Assembly (NCBI RefSeq): GCF_037081835.1
Contig: NZ_CP146516.1
Coordinates: 2,247,501 to 2,311,500 of the forward strand
Source of the DNA: Spirobacillus cienkowskii
GTDB lineage: Bacteria; Bdellovibrionota_B; Oligoflexia; Silvanigrellales; Silvanigrellaceae
Reading direction: 5' to 3'
Length of the DNA: 64,000 bases
Shown here: positions 1-7,851 of the stretch, in pieces
Layout of the letters: each line of letters opens with the position of its first letter
Position numbering within the stretch: the stretch's first letter is position 1
Translations under genes and position numbers: made by a program
The notes under the pieces: model-generated
What the model was told of the DNA's origin: nothing
Seen by the model: the letters and a program-made list of their open reading frames with translations, nothing else
Database searches by the model: none

Positions 1-1
1 A

Positions 2-532
2 TCTTTACTTAACATACTAAAAAATTTAGATAACTTTACTTTGGAAAGAATTAGAGGGGTTGTAATTGGCACTACAGGCCATGACGCCAATAATAATTCA
101 TTGATTCATCAGCTTTCTCATAAACTTCCAATCTGTGTTGTTTCAAATTTTTCAAAGGGAGTTTACTTGTTTGAAGAAATACTCAATGCAAAGACAACTC
201 ATGGACATACCGTTTTTGAGCTTGCAAGAAATTTAGGATTTGACTTAGCACTCTCAGAAACACATCACACAAAAAAAATTGACGCACCGAGCGGTACAGC
301 CATGACATTGGCAGAAGCAGGAGCAATTCCTAAAGCAAAAATAAGCTCATTGCGTGTAGGAAAAATTGTTGGTGAACACACCATTGTTATGAGCAAGGAG
401 TCTGAAACCTTTGAATTAAAACACATTGCTCATCATAGAAAACTGTTTGCAGAAGGCGCTGTTGATTTATGTAAAAATATTTTTAGCCAACGCCCTAAAC
501 CTGGGTTATTAGAAAAGGGAAAGTTTTTTTAA
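2..532 (+). CDS. dapB: 4-hydroxy-tetrahydrodipicolinate reductase, 5' part outside the window
   Basis: Cytoplasmic enzyme of lysine/diaminopimelate synthesis that reduces the product of DapA with NAD(P)H. The diagnostic DapB segment ETHHTKKIDAPSGTA is present, with the catalytic His pair, the Lys and the DAPSGT substrate loop. A GTTGH motif and an NFSKGV segment (usually NFSxGV) lie upstream of it. The frame is open to the left edge with no stop, so the N-terminal dinucleotide-binding half is outside the window. A TTG at 41 is therefore probably not the true start. The C-terminus is short but ends in a normal-looking RPKPG segment. Family assignment is firm; completeness is not known. Confidence 0.9.
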   Translation, partial: SLLNILKNLDNFTLERIRGVVIGTTGHDANNNSLIHQLSHKLPICVVSNFSKGVYLFEEILNAKTTHGHTVFELARNLGFDLALSETHHTKKIDAPSGTAMTLAEAGAIPKAKISSLRVGKIVGEHTIVMSKESETFELKHIAHHRKLFAEGAVDLCKNIFSQRPKPGLLEKGKFF

Positions 533-706
533 TTTCCGCAAATGTTAAAACAGAACAACTAAGCTTTGTTATGTTGCAATAAACTTTTCCCTCAATTATA
601 CCTCTTTAGGGACATATCCCCAGAAACTTAAGTCTTTTAAAGTGTATTGATACTTTAACTTAATTATGGGAATTATTAAATAACCTAAATATTGTTTGGT
701 AGGATT

Positions 707-1312
707 ATGGATACATTTTTATATATTTTTAGAATTGTTTTTTTTGTTATAAGCTCATTAATATCAATAGTTTATTTATTAACACAATTATATCAAAAAA
801 TACCAATTGCACCTTTTAAGCTCAGTGCTGCAGACTACATCGTTTATACAACAGTATCACTCATGATAGGTATAGGAACCAATTCACCATACGGCCTATG
901 TGCTTTTATCCCATTATTACTTGTTAAGTTTATTTGTAAAAATTTTATTAATTTAAATCATCTTAAAAGTTCAGGTTTTTGGATGGAAATCAATTGGAAA
1001 AAGTTTACCCCTAAAGGATTTCATGGCAATGTCCCAAAGCATATTCTTGATGAAATGAATAAAGTAGTCAATAGTACTCCCAAAGACTCACATTTTATTA
1101 TACCAAGATTTTATGCTGTAATTGCAATAAAATTTATGCTTAGAAAAATGAAAAAAGAAAGTAAAAAAGTTCAAAAAGGTTTTACAAATGAGCAGCAAAA
1201 TATTGGTATGGATCAATTTAACAAATTAGCTAAAAATATTCTTTTGTTAGATAAAGGACAATCTGAGAAAAAAGATCTCAATATCGGAATTCTCAAAGTC
1301 ACTCGCCATTAA
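707..1312 (+). CDS. hypothetical membrane protein
   Basis: I do not recognise a family. The ATG at 707 is preferred over an in-frame TTG at 692 because AGG lies a few bases before the ATG. The product is about 201 residues. The first 30 residues are very hydrophobic, followed by two more hydrophobic stretches around residues 40-80, so about three membrane segments. The rest is basic and Lys-rich with a short helical-looking tail, probably cytoplasmic. It faces a minus-strand gene tail to tail only 5 bases away. A dyad (TTAAAGT at 637-643 and ACTTTAA at 652-658) lies about 50 bases upstream and could be a regulatory site. Confidence 0.6.
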   Translation: MDTFLYIFRIVFFVISSLISIVYLLTQLYQKIPIAPFKLSAADYIVYTTVSLMIGIGTNSPYGLCAFIPLLLVKFICKNFINLNHLKSSGFWMEINWKKFTPKGFHGNVPKHILDEMNKVVNSTPKDSHFIIPRFYAVIAIKFMLRKMKKESKKVQKGFTNEQQNIGMDQFNKLAKNILLLDKGQSEKKDLNIGILKVTRH

Positions 1313-1317
1313 AAAAC

Positions 1318-1959
1318 TTAAGACAATTCCGGTAAATCAATTAGCCATTCTTCTTTTCCCGCTTCATTTGTAAAGCCTGCTATCAAAACCGAAGGAATTG
1401 TATCGTTTTCACTGGAATGCATGAGTATCTTTTCAAAATCATTTGAATAGTTTTTTAATTTTAATGATTTAACCCACTCTACAATAGACATTAATGAAGT
1501 AGCGACTAAAATAACTTTTGGAGATTTTACAGAGGGTAAAACCTTAACTAGATTATTTAACCCATCAATTAATGTACCCGACTGGTAATTGGGATTTATA
1601 TATTTATCCAATCGATCGTCAACACACACTGGTAATGCAAGAATTTTAGCAATATACTCTGAAGTTTTGAGAGTTCTTGAATGTGAACCTGCTACTATTA
1701 ATACATCTTGATAAAAATCACTTGATGCACTGAGAGCATGAGCAAACGAATTAGAATCTTTAAAACTTTTCCAAATTTCATCTTGACTCAATGAAGTTGA
1801 ACGTTTCTCAAAGTTTTGCTCAATATTAATACCAAAACCTTCAGTAAGAAAAGAGAAAACTGTTTCTGCTAAGGTTTCTGCACCCTGTTCTCCTGTTCGA
1901 CTTAAATAACCAGGCGCACCCAATTCTGCTTGAGTATAAAATAAAAAGACAGATTGCAT
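1318..1959 (-). CDS. degenerate histidine-phosphatase (phosphoglycerate mutase-like) fold protein
   Basis: 213 residues; GGAG sits six bases before the ATG. Three segments follow the layout of the histidine phosphatase superfamily. An N-terminal strand is followed by LSRTGEQGAETLAE, resembling the LTxxGxxQA helix. VAGSHSRTLKTSEYIA resembles the SxxxRxxxTA motif. A late ILVATSLMSIVEWV stretch sits where the second catalytic His strand (VxHG) would be. The catalytic RHG is absent: the N-terminus reads FYTQAE, and the late His is missing. It is therefore probably a non-catalytic relative or pseudoenzyme. The fold call is inference from spacing and weak motifs; no partner is evident. Confidence 0.45.
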   Translation of the reverse strand: MQSVFLFYTQAELGAPGYLSRTGEQGAETLAETVFSFLTEGFGINIEQNFEKRSTSLSQDEIWKSFKDSNSFAHALSASSDFYQDVLIVAGSHSRTLKTSEYIAKILALPVCVDDRLDKYINPNYQSGTLIDGLNNLVKVLPSVKSPKVILVATSLMSIVEWVKSLKLKNYSNDFEKILMHSSENDTIPSVLIAGFTNEAGKEEWLIDLPELS

Positions 1960-2129
1960 TTAATCTCCGTAATATCTTTGTTTACACATTGGTTAGTTTA
2001 AATACTCGCCATGCTTAAGTAGATATAGTATGTTAGAAGGCATAATATACAAAATATCTTTTATAAATATTTTGTAAAAATATCTCTTTAGTTTTTAATG
2101 TATTACACAAAGGGCAAGAGGCTGCATTC

Positions 2130-2903
2130 ATGTCTGATAAAATTGAATTTGAAAACCATTATTCTGCTAGGGTTCTTATTATTATTTTTCCGAATGGATA
2201 TAAAATTGAAAATGACGATGATCTTCAAAACTTAAAAAATTCATGGACAAATAACCTTAAGTCGTGGCATTCACCCTATACCTGTTTATTTGATTTAAGA
2301 AATTTTGTTATTACAAAAGAAAAAGAGCAAAGCTTTCATAAATTAATTGCCTTTTTTAAAAATTTTTTTATGAGAAAAATAATTGGATTTTATGAAGAAA
2401 ATTCTAATAAAGTTAATACTGAGTTTGAAACAATTGTTGGTTTTGCGAATGCTATTGCACAAACAAATCTATCTCGAGAAAAAATTCTAGTTAGTAGTAC
2501 AAATGATCTCAGAAGCAAAATTCAAATAGACAATGACTTTAATGCGCATGTTATGGAAATTAATTTTTTAGCTGATACTGATTTTGTAACTGCATCAGAC
2601 ATTGCTATTCTTAAATCTAAGCTACAAAATATGCTAATGCTTTGGCATACTCCCTATAGCATAATGTTGAATTGTGTAAACTGCACATTTTCTGAAGAAG
2701 CTAAACTTGAATTTGAAAAAATTGAACGATTTTTAAAAGGTTTTTTTTGTAAAACAATTATTGGGTATGCGCCAAAAAATAGAAAAGATAGTTACCCCTT
2801 TCCAACCGTTCGCTCTCGCCATCTTGCAGCTGCATCTTTGGAGAACAGCGGCCTTGAGTCTGGTGAAATTGCCAATTGCTCTACACGTAAAATTGGCACA
2901 TAA
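2130..2903 (+). CDS. hypothetical protein made of two related domains
   Basis: 257 residues, no signal peptide or membrane segment. The protein is an internal duplication. Residues about 32-90 contain LKSWHSPYTCLFDLRNF, then a helix, then FFMRKIIGFYE. Residues about 165-220 contain LMLWHTPYSIMLNCVNC, the same helix, then FFCKTIIGYAP. The strand-helix order and the short Ile/Val-rich strands look somewhat like an STAS (anti-sigma antagonist) fold, but I see no STAS phosphoserine motif, so this is a guess. It begins a same-strand run with a HisKA/REC protein, a secreted protein, a small acidic protein and a SpoIIE phosphatase, which suggests a signalling role. Confidence 0.6.
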   Translation: MSDKIEFENHYSARVLIIIFPNGYKIENDDDLQNLKNSWTNNLKSWHSPYTCLFDLRNFVITKEKEQSFHKLIAFFKNFFMRKIIGFYEENSNKVNTEFETIVGFANAIAQTNLSREKILVSSTNDLRSKIQIDNDFNAHVMEINFLADTDFVTASDIAILKSKLQNMLMLWHTPYSIMLNCVNCTFSEEAKLEFEKIERFLKGFFCKTIIGYAPKNRKDSYPFPTVRSRHLAAASLENSGLESGEIANCSTRKIGT

Positions 2904-2959
2904 TATTTTAAAAATACATATATAATTAAGCTTACCAGGAGTTCGGGCAAAGGAGCTTG

Positions 2960-4516
2960 ATGAATATGAGCAAAACAAATATCGACGATGAAATATTGAT
3001 GGCTTTTTCAAAAAATTCACTTCAAAAAGTATCAGAATTAAACGGTATAACCAATGTCATGCTAAGAGAGGGGCCAAAACCAGAATTTTTTGATGCAATA
3101 CACAGAGCGACTACTGCTATAAAATCTTTTGCTTTAACCTGTCAACAAAATGATATTGTAAATTTTATTTCTGCAAAAATCGAGCCCGAATATGATAATT
3201 TAAGGCTTAATAAACAGAAAATAAATGATGAATTTAAAAACAGTATTAAAGAAAAAATTACCGAATTAAAAGGATTAATAACTCAGGTTGTAAAAAGTGA
3301 CAATAAAGGTAACACAAATACAGTTGAACCCATTGAAATTGAAAATAATGCGTCTCATACATTATTTACTGCTATAGGACAACTCAGTGTTTGGAGTTTT
3401 CATGAATTGATGAATGCACTTGCTAAAGTTCATGGTTATACAGAATTTCTTGAAGATATTGCGGAATTAATGAACAGCGATACCGAACAAGCAAAAAAAG
3501 ATTTAAAAGGAATCCAGGAAAAACTAACGACTAATGTAAATCACATGTCAGGAATTATAAATAGAATTCGTTCTTTAAGAGGAAAAACAAAAATTGTAAT
3601 TAAAGAACACAATATCCGATCAGTCATTAAAAATATCCAAGACATGACGCAACAACCTCCTAAAACTTTAAATTGGTCTTCTCTACATATTCCTAGTGTT
3701 GATGTAAAATTTGATCAAATTATTTTTGAACAAATATGGGTTCATTTATGGAAGTTACTTGAAGAATGGAGAACAGCAGGTACTACTACGCTATCAGTGT
3801 GTTACGGTCATTATGAAAAAAATAATAAAGCTGTAGACGAAAATTTTAAAAATTTACTTTCACTCTATATTTGGTTAGAGCCTAATAATAAAGATAAAAT
3901 TGACCCATTAAGTATTAAGTATTTTAAAGAAACACCAAGACCAGATTTAGCATATGTGTTTCATTACACATCAAAAATTGCAGAAAGAATTTCTGCAAAT
4001 ATAACTTCTGGAAAAACAGATAATGGTATAATTGTTTTTTGTATTACAATTCCTTGTGGTGAAATCCATGTTGCGCAATCAGAAACTGGTAATTCAATTC
4101 CACAACCATTGCATATTCTAAAAATGAAAGATAATGATAAACCATTAAAAAATATTTTAATTATTGATGATGAAAAAGATTTGAGAACAATATTAAGTCT
4201 AAAAATTAGCAAAATGGGATATGGTGTATTTACTGCAGAAAACATTGAGCAAGCTAATTCTATAATTAATAACAAAAAAATTCATTTAATTATTTCTGAT
4301 TTGTTTTTAAATAATGAAAGCGGATTAGATCTCTTAAAAAATCTTAATTCAACTTCATCAAAAATACCATTTATGTTTATTTCTGGAGCAAATGAAGATG
4401 ATATTCCTAGATCATTGCTTGATATTTTATCAAAGTATTCCAAAGCTTTTTTAACCAAACCGATTCCAACTAATGTTTTAAAAGAAACATTAGAAAAAAT
4501 ATTACCTTTAGATTAA
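2960..4516 (+). CDS. HPt-like/HisKA-like protein with C-terminal receiver domain
   Basis: About 518 residues. AGGAG at 2951-2955 supports ATG 2960 or ATG 2966. Residues about 40-85 resemble an HPt helix pair, but the phospho-His position of the AHxxKGSA motif is replaced (RATTAIKSFA). Around residue 148, SFHELMNALAKVHGY resembles a HisKA H-box with Asn where Pro is usual. The following region should be an ATPase domain, but I cannot find convincing N, G1 or G2 boxes. The last 120 residues are a good receiver: LIIDDEKDL, ISDLFL with the phospho-acceptor Asp, and a late FLTKPI with the conserved Lys. It is likely a signalling adaptor whose receiver is intact and whose kinase half is degenerate. 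Confidence 0.7.
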   Translation: MNMSKTNIDDEILMAFSKNSLQKVSELNGITNVMLREGPKPEFFDAIHRATTAIKSFALTCQQNDIVNFISAKIEPEYDNLRLNKQKINDEFKNSIKEKITELKGLITQVVKSDNKGNTNTVEPIEIENNASHTLFTAIGQLSVWSFHELMNALAKVHGYTEFLEDIAELMNSDTEQAKKDLKGIQEKLTTNVNHMSGIINRIRSLRGKTKIVIKEHNIRSVIKNIQDMTQQPPKTLNWSSLHIPSVDVKFDQIIFEQIWVHLWKLLEEWRTAGTTTLSVCYGHYEKNNKAVDENFKNLLSLYIWLEPNNKDKIDPLSIKYFKETPRPDLAYVFHYTSKIAERISANITSGKTDNGIIVFCITIPCGEIHVAQSETGNSIPQPLHILKMKDNDKPLKNILIIDDEKDLRTILSLKISKMGYGVFTAENIEQANSIINNKKIHLIISDLFLNNESGLDLLKNLNSTSSKIPFMFISGANEDDIPRSLLDILSKYSKAFLTKPIPTNVLKETLEKILPLD

Positions 4517-4537
4517 ACATTAATTACAGGAACATGT

Positions 4538-5308
4538 ATGAAACTTTATTTTAAATTTATTTTAATTTTAAACCTATTTTTTTATAATACTTCTTTTGCA
4601 AAATCAATAGATATTAATTTTACCTCACAAATAAGTGATGATGATTACAAAAAGGTTGTTGAAAGCGTAATTAATCCAACCCGCTTTCAATTTATTGAAG
4701 CCCCTTCTTCAACAACAAAAAAATTAATTGCATTAAGTTTTTCTGCTGGAGTTGGAATTTCTTTAGTATCTATACCACAATCAACAATTGATGCTATTAA
4801 TGCCAATACAAATTTAAGTAATAATTTTCCTAATAGTCTTTTAATTCCTCGAATTATAGCTAAAGTTGGATTACCGGGTAATTTTGATCTCGCTATTAAC
4901 TATGCCAAAATTCCGGATAATCCTATTTCTATTAGTGGTATTGGAATTCAATACGGTTTTTATAATCCGAGATTATTGCCAATTTCACTTTCAATTCGAG
5001 GAGGTTACACACAACTTACAGGATTTAGTGAATTGACTGCTAACACAAAAAGCTTAGAGGGACTTATTGGTATTTATATTCCATTCATTAAACCATACGC
5101 CGGAATTGGAAATAACTGGTCAAAATCCAATACAGAGATAAGCAAGACTATTAGTAATCAATCTTTTAATTTAACAAAAAGTGCAGAATGGAGTCAGTTT
5201 TATTCAACAGTAGGCATTCAGTTTATATCTATTATAGGTATTGCTCTTGAAGCTCAATTTTCTTCAAATCAAACACTTTATAATGCAAAATTATCATTAG
5301 AAATTTAA
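4538..5308 (+). CDS. secreted, outer-membrane beta-barrel-like protein
   Basis: 256 residues with a clear signal peptide: MKLYFKF, a hydrophobic core, then SFAKS as the cleavage region. AGGA precedes the ATG. The mature part alternates short hydrophobic/polar strands rich in Gly, Ser, Asn and Ile, and ends in a strand finishing with LSLEI. That pattern suits an outer-membrane barrel or periplasmic beta protein. No family is recognised. It lies 21 bases after the receiver-domain gene, so the two are probably cotranscribed and the protein may be a surface component or sensor of the cluster. Confidence 0.6.
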   Translation: MKLYFKFILILNLFFYNTSFAKSIDINFTSQISDDDYKKVVESVINPTRFQFIEAPSSTTKKLIALSFSAGVGISLVSIPQSTIDAINANTNLSNNFPNSLLIPRIIAKVGLPGNFDLAINYAKIPDNPISISGIGIQYGFYNPRLLPISLSIRGGYTQLTGFSELTANTKSLEGLIGIYIPFIKPYAGIGNNWSKSNTEISKTISNQSFNLTKSAEWSQFYSTVGIQFISIIGIALEAQFSSNQTLYNAKLSLEI

Positions 5309-5332
5309 AGTATAACTAGTCTCCCATCATTT

Positions 5333-5347
5333 AGGTAAAATTTACCT
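5333..5347. promoter_or_regulatory. near-perfect 15-bp palindrome
   Basis: AGGTAAA and TTTACCT are separated by a single A. It lies 25 bases after the stop of the barrel-like gene and 120 bases before the next start. The one-base spacer is too small for a hairpin loop, so a dimeric repressor site is more likely than a terminator. The role is inference. Confidence 0.4.
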
Positions 5348-5390
5348 CATTAATTATTATTTACTTAATCCGAAATCACTACTAAGCATG

Positions 5391-5444
5391 AAGTTATTTT
5401 GCAAAGAATAACTTTATGCCACAGGAATCCAAGATGTTTTCCTG
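5391..5444 (+). other. two tandem stem-loops in the leader of the small acidic gene
   Basis: Stem 1 is AAGTTATT (5391-5398) with AATAACTT (5407-5414) around an 8-base loop. Stem 2 is CAGGAA (5422-5427) with TTCCTG (5439-5444). Neither is followed by a T-run, so a simple intrinsic terminator is unlikely. They end about 11 bases before a strong GGAGG, so a structured leader controlling translation is possible. Confidence 0.35.
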
Positions 5445-5467
5445 ACTTTGCCATGGAGGCTTTTATT

Positions 5468-5797
5468 ATGATTTATCAAGATTTAAAGAACAAACTAAAA
5501 GAGCTGGTTACCTCAAATTGTACGCTTCTTTGGCTTGAAGGAGCTAAACATGAGAGAGTTTTAAAAATTAAATTAACTGGTAACAAAATTATATTAAATT
5601 TATCAAACGAAATCGTAAGAGTGATTACATTTGATAGATATACATCTACTTCTGTAGGATTACAATTTTGGTCAAAAGGAAAACCAGGTGTTTTATATAA
5701 ATGGGATCAGGTTTCTAATACAGATCAATTAAATTGTTTGAAAAAAACTGACAATTTTCCTGACGACGATCCCACGCCACCAGATATAGCGGCTTAA
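5468..5797 (+). CDS. small hypothetical protein with acidic C-terminus
   Basis: 109 residues. The start at 5468 is chosen because GGAGG lies eight bases upstream. In-frame codons further upstream (including ATG 5453) would place that ribosome site inside the gene. The protein has an N-terminal helix (MIYQDLKNKLKELV), several short beta strands with an LWLEGA and a VGLQFW segment, and ends FPDDDPTPPDIAA. No family is recognised. It lies 33 bases before the SpoIIE phosphatase and is probably in the same transcript. A small cytoplasmic regulator or ligand-binding protein is possible, but nothing shows this directly. Confidence 0.6.
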   Translation: MIYQDLKNKLKELVTSNCTLLWLEGAKHERVLKIKLTGNKIILNLSNEIVRVITFDRYTSTSVGLQFWSKGKPGVLYKWDQVSNTDQLNCLKKTDNFPDDDPTPPDIAA

Positions 5798-5830
5798 GTT
5801 TTTAGTAATTTTATTCTAAAGAGAACGACT

Positions 5831-7828
5831 ATGAGGCTTACTGCAAAAATACTTTCATGGCTTCTTGCTTCTGTAGCAGTTGTTATGATTTTGTTTACAT
5901 CATTAGCTATATATATGTTAAAGAAAAACCTTGAAGAAGAGGCATACCGTTCTCATAAATTAATTTATACATTATTTTTACCAACTGTTTCAAGATATTT
6001 ATGGGAATTTGACTTAACTGGAATTAAAGAAACACTTTCTAATATTATTGAAAATAATTATGCTAATAAAATTTATATTTACGATTCTGACGCAGGAATT
6101 GTTACTTCATTATATAAAGATCCTGTAATAGGAAAAATATCCAACATTAAAGATAGCGATAAAAATGACAATTCTGATAAAATTATAACTAAAGAATATA
6201 AAGATTTAATAGTAAGCAAAGCAAATACTGAAGATTTTTTTATTTATGAAGAGAACACTACCAATGATACTTCAAGACTTATTGGTCCTATGCAACATAA
6301 AAAAGGGTCGGTTTCTAATCCATCAATCATTGGTTACTTTGTTTTAGATTATTCTACTGATAATATTACAACTGCAATCCGATCAATGATACGAGGAGTT
6401 ATTATCTTATCATTTTGTATTACAATAATGCTCGTACTCTCTATTGGAGTTTTATTAAGAAAATCTTTAATAAATAATATTATTAAATTAAGCCAAGCAA
6501 GTATAAATATTACCAAAGGAATATTTACAAAAATCCAAGAATCAAAAGGTAGCAGAGATGAAATGTCTGATTTAGTCAAAAATTTTAATGCAATGATTGG
6601 ACAAATTGAAGCTAATCAAGAAAATTTAAAAATATTAGCAGAAGAAGGAATAAAAATATCAAGCAAATTTAATATTAGCGATATTGCAATACAGGTTTCG
6701 GAATCACTCAATAAAATTGCAAAAATTAATCTAAACACAGAGTTTTATGTAATAAATACCTTACTCTCCTCCAACCAGTCCGAAGGTTATCATGAAATGC
6801 TAAAGCCAGGGTTTAGGAGCGTAATTAAACTTTCTCATTCGATGAATGACCCAACAAATAAAAAACGTTTCTCTATTAAGGATGGCAAAGGAAAAAGCAG
6901 CATAATTATTCAAATTGATGACCTTAGAATTGCTCATTCATTTTCATATACAGCAGCAGAATCAGTGTATAACTCCATTTTAGCTTTACAAATTAGTATT
7001 TCAAATGCTCTTGATAATATTCGCTTTGTAACAGAACAAAAAGAACAACAAAGACTCATTAGCGAACAAGAAACAGCAAGATTAGTACAAAATAATCTTA
7101 TGCCCAAATTTGAGCACAGAAATGTCGGTAAATTTGAAATTGTCAATCACTTTGAGGCAGCAACAGAATGTGCTGGTGATTGGTGGAATTATTATTCACT
7201 TCCAAATGAAAAATTATTATTACTACTCGGTGATGTAACAGGGCACGGCACAGCAAGTGCATTGCTAACAGCTGTTGTAAAGGGATACTGTGATTCTATT
7301 CATATTCAACAAAGTATAACGGCAAAAGAAATTCTACAACAACTTGATTCTGTGGTGAGAGAAAGTGGTGATGGCAACAAAGTGATGACTATGTTTGCAG
7401 CCGTACTCGATCCTCAGCATGGAATAATAGAATTTTCTAACGCAGCTCACAATTTTCCTATGATAATTAAAAGAAAAAATAATGCCAAAACTGTTGAAAA
7501 ATTAATTGCTCAAGGTAGGCCTTTAGGCTTTGAGCAACAATCAAACAATTCAGATAAACCTAGCGTATACTTATATGATCAAAAACAAATGAAGTTAGAA
7601 GAAGGTGATATTTTATTTATTTATTCGGATGGTTTAGTTGAAGCGGTTAATGGAAACAATGAAGAATTTAGTGAAAAACGATTGAAAAAACTACTACAAA
7701 ATCAAAGTGAAAACAATGATTTGTCTAGTATTAAAAACGAGCTAATAAAAGAATTTAGGTTATTTATCCAAAATAAAAGACCAGACGATGATATGACATT
7801 TTTAATTTGTAAATTTACAAAACCTTAA
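5831..7828 (+). CDS. membrane-bound SpoIIE/RsbU-type protein serine phosphatase
   Basis: 665 residues. It has a transmembrane helix at about 8-30, an extracytoplasmic sensor region to about 185, a second transmembrane helix at about 188-208, then a HAMP-like segment (SRDEMSDLVKNFNAM). A GAF-like middle part follows, then a C-terminal PP2C/SpoIIE domain from about 430. Metal-binding motifs are visible: ECAGDWWN, LLGDVTGHG, IYSDGLVEA and RPDDDMT. In known systems such phosphatases dephosphorylate an anti-sigma antagonist in partner switching. The neighbouring two-domain protein or small acidic protein could be its target, but that is inference. GAGA precedes the ATG. Confidence 0.88.
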   Translation: MRLTAKILSWLLASVAVVMILFTSLAIYMLKKNLEEEAYRSHKLIYTLFLPTVSRYLWEFDLTGIKETLSNIIENNYANKIYIYDSDAGIVTSLYKDPVIGKISNIKDSDKNDNSDKIITKEYKDLIVSKANTEDFFIYEENTTNDTSRLIGPMQHKKGSVSNPSIIGYFVLDYSTDNITTAIRSMIRGVIILSFCITIMLVLSIGVLLRKSLINNIIKLSQASINITKGIFTKIQESKGSRDEMSDLVKNFNAMIGQIEANQENLKILAEEGIKISSKFNISDIAIQVSESLNKIAKINLNTEFYVINTLLSSNQSEGYHEMLKPGFRSVIKLSHSMNDPTNKKRFSIKDGKGKSSIIIQIDDLRIAHSFSYTAAESVYNSILALQISISNALDNIRFVTEQKEQQRLISEQETARLVQNNLMPKFEHRNVGKFEIVNHFEAATECAGDWWNYYSLPNEKLLLLLGDVTGHGTASALLTAVVKGYCDSIHIQQSITAKEILQQLDSVVRESGDGNKVMTMFAAVLDPQHGIIEFSNAAHNFPMIIKRKNNAKTVEKLIAQGRPLGFEQQSNNSDKPSVYLYDQKQMKLEEGDILFIYSDGLVEAVNGNNEEFSEKRLKKLLQNQSENNDLSSIKNELIKEFRLFIQNKRPDDDMTFLICKFTKP

Positions 7829-7851
7829 AAATAAATCAGCTTTATTTAAGG
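7823..7851. terminator. possible bidirectional terminator between convergent genes
   Basis: CCTTAAAAATAAA (7823-7835) pairs imperfectly, with a 2-base bulge, with TTTATTTAAGG (7841-7851) around a TCAGC loop. It lies exactly where the SpoIIE gene and the ABC-F gene meet tail to tail and includes both stop codons. The stem is AT-rich and weak. Confidence 0.4.

Noticed and set aside
2733-3020. Minus-strand 95-codon frame
   Set aside because: It overlaps the ends of two plus-strand genes with better coding character and ribosome sites.
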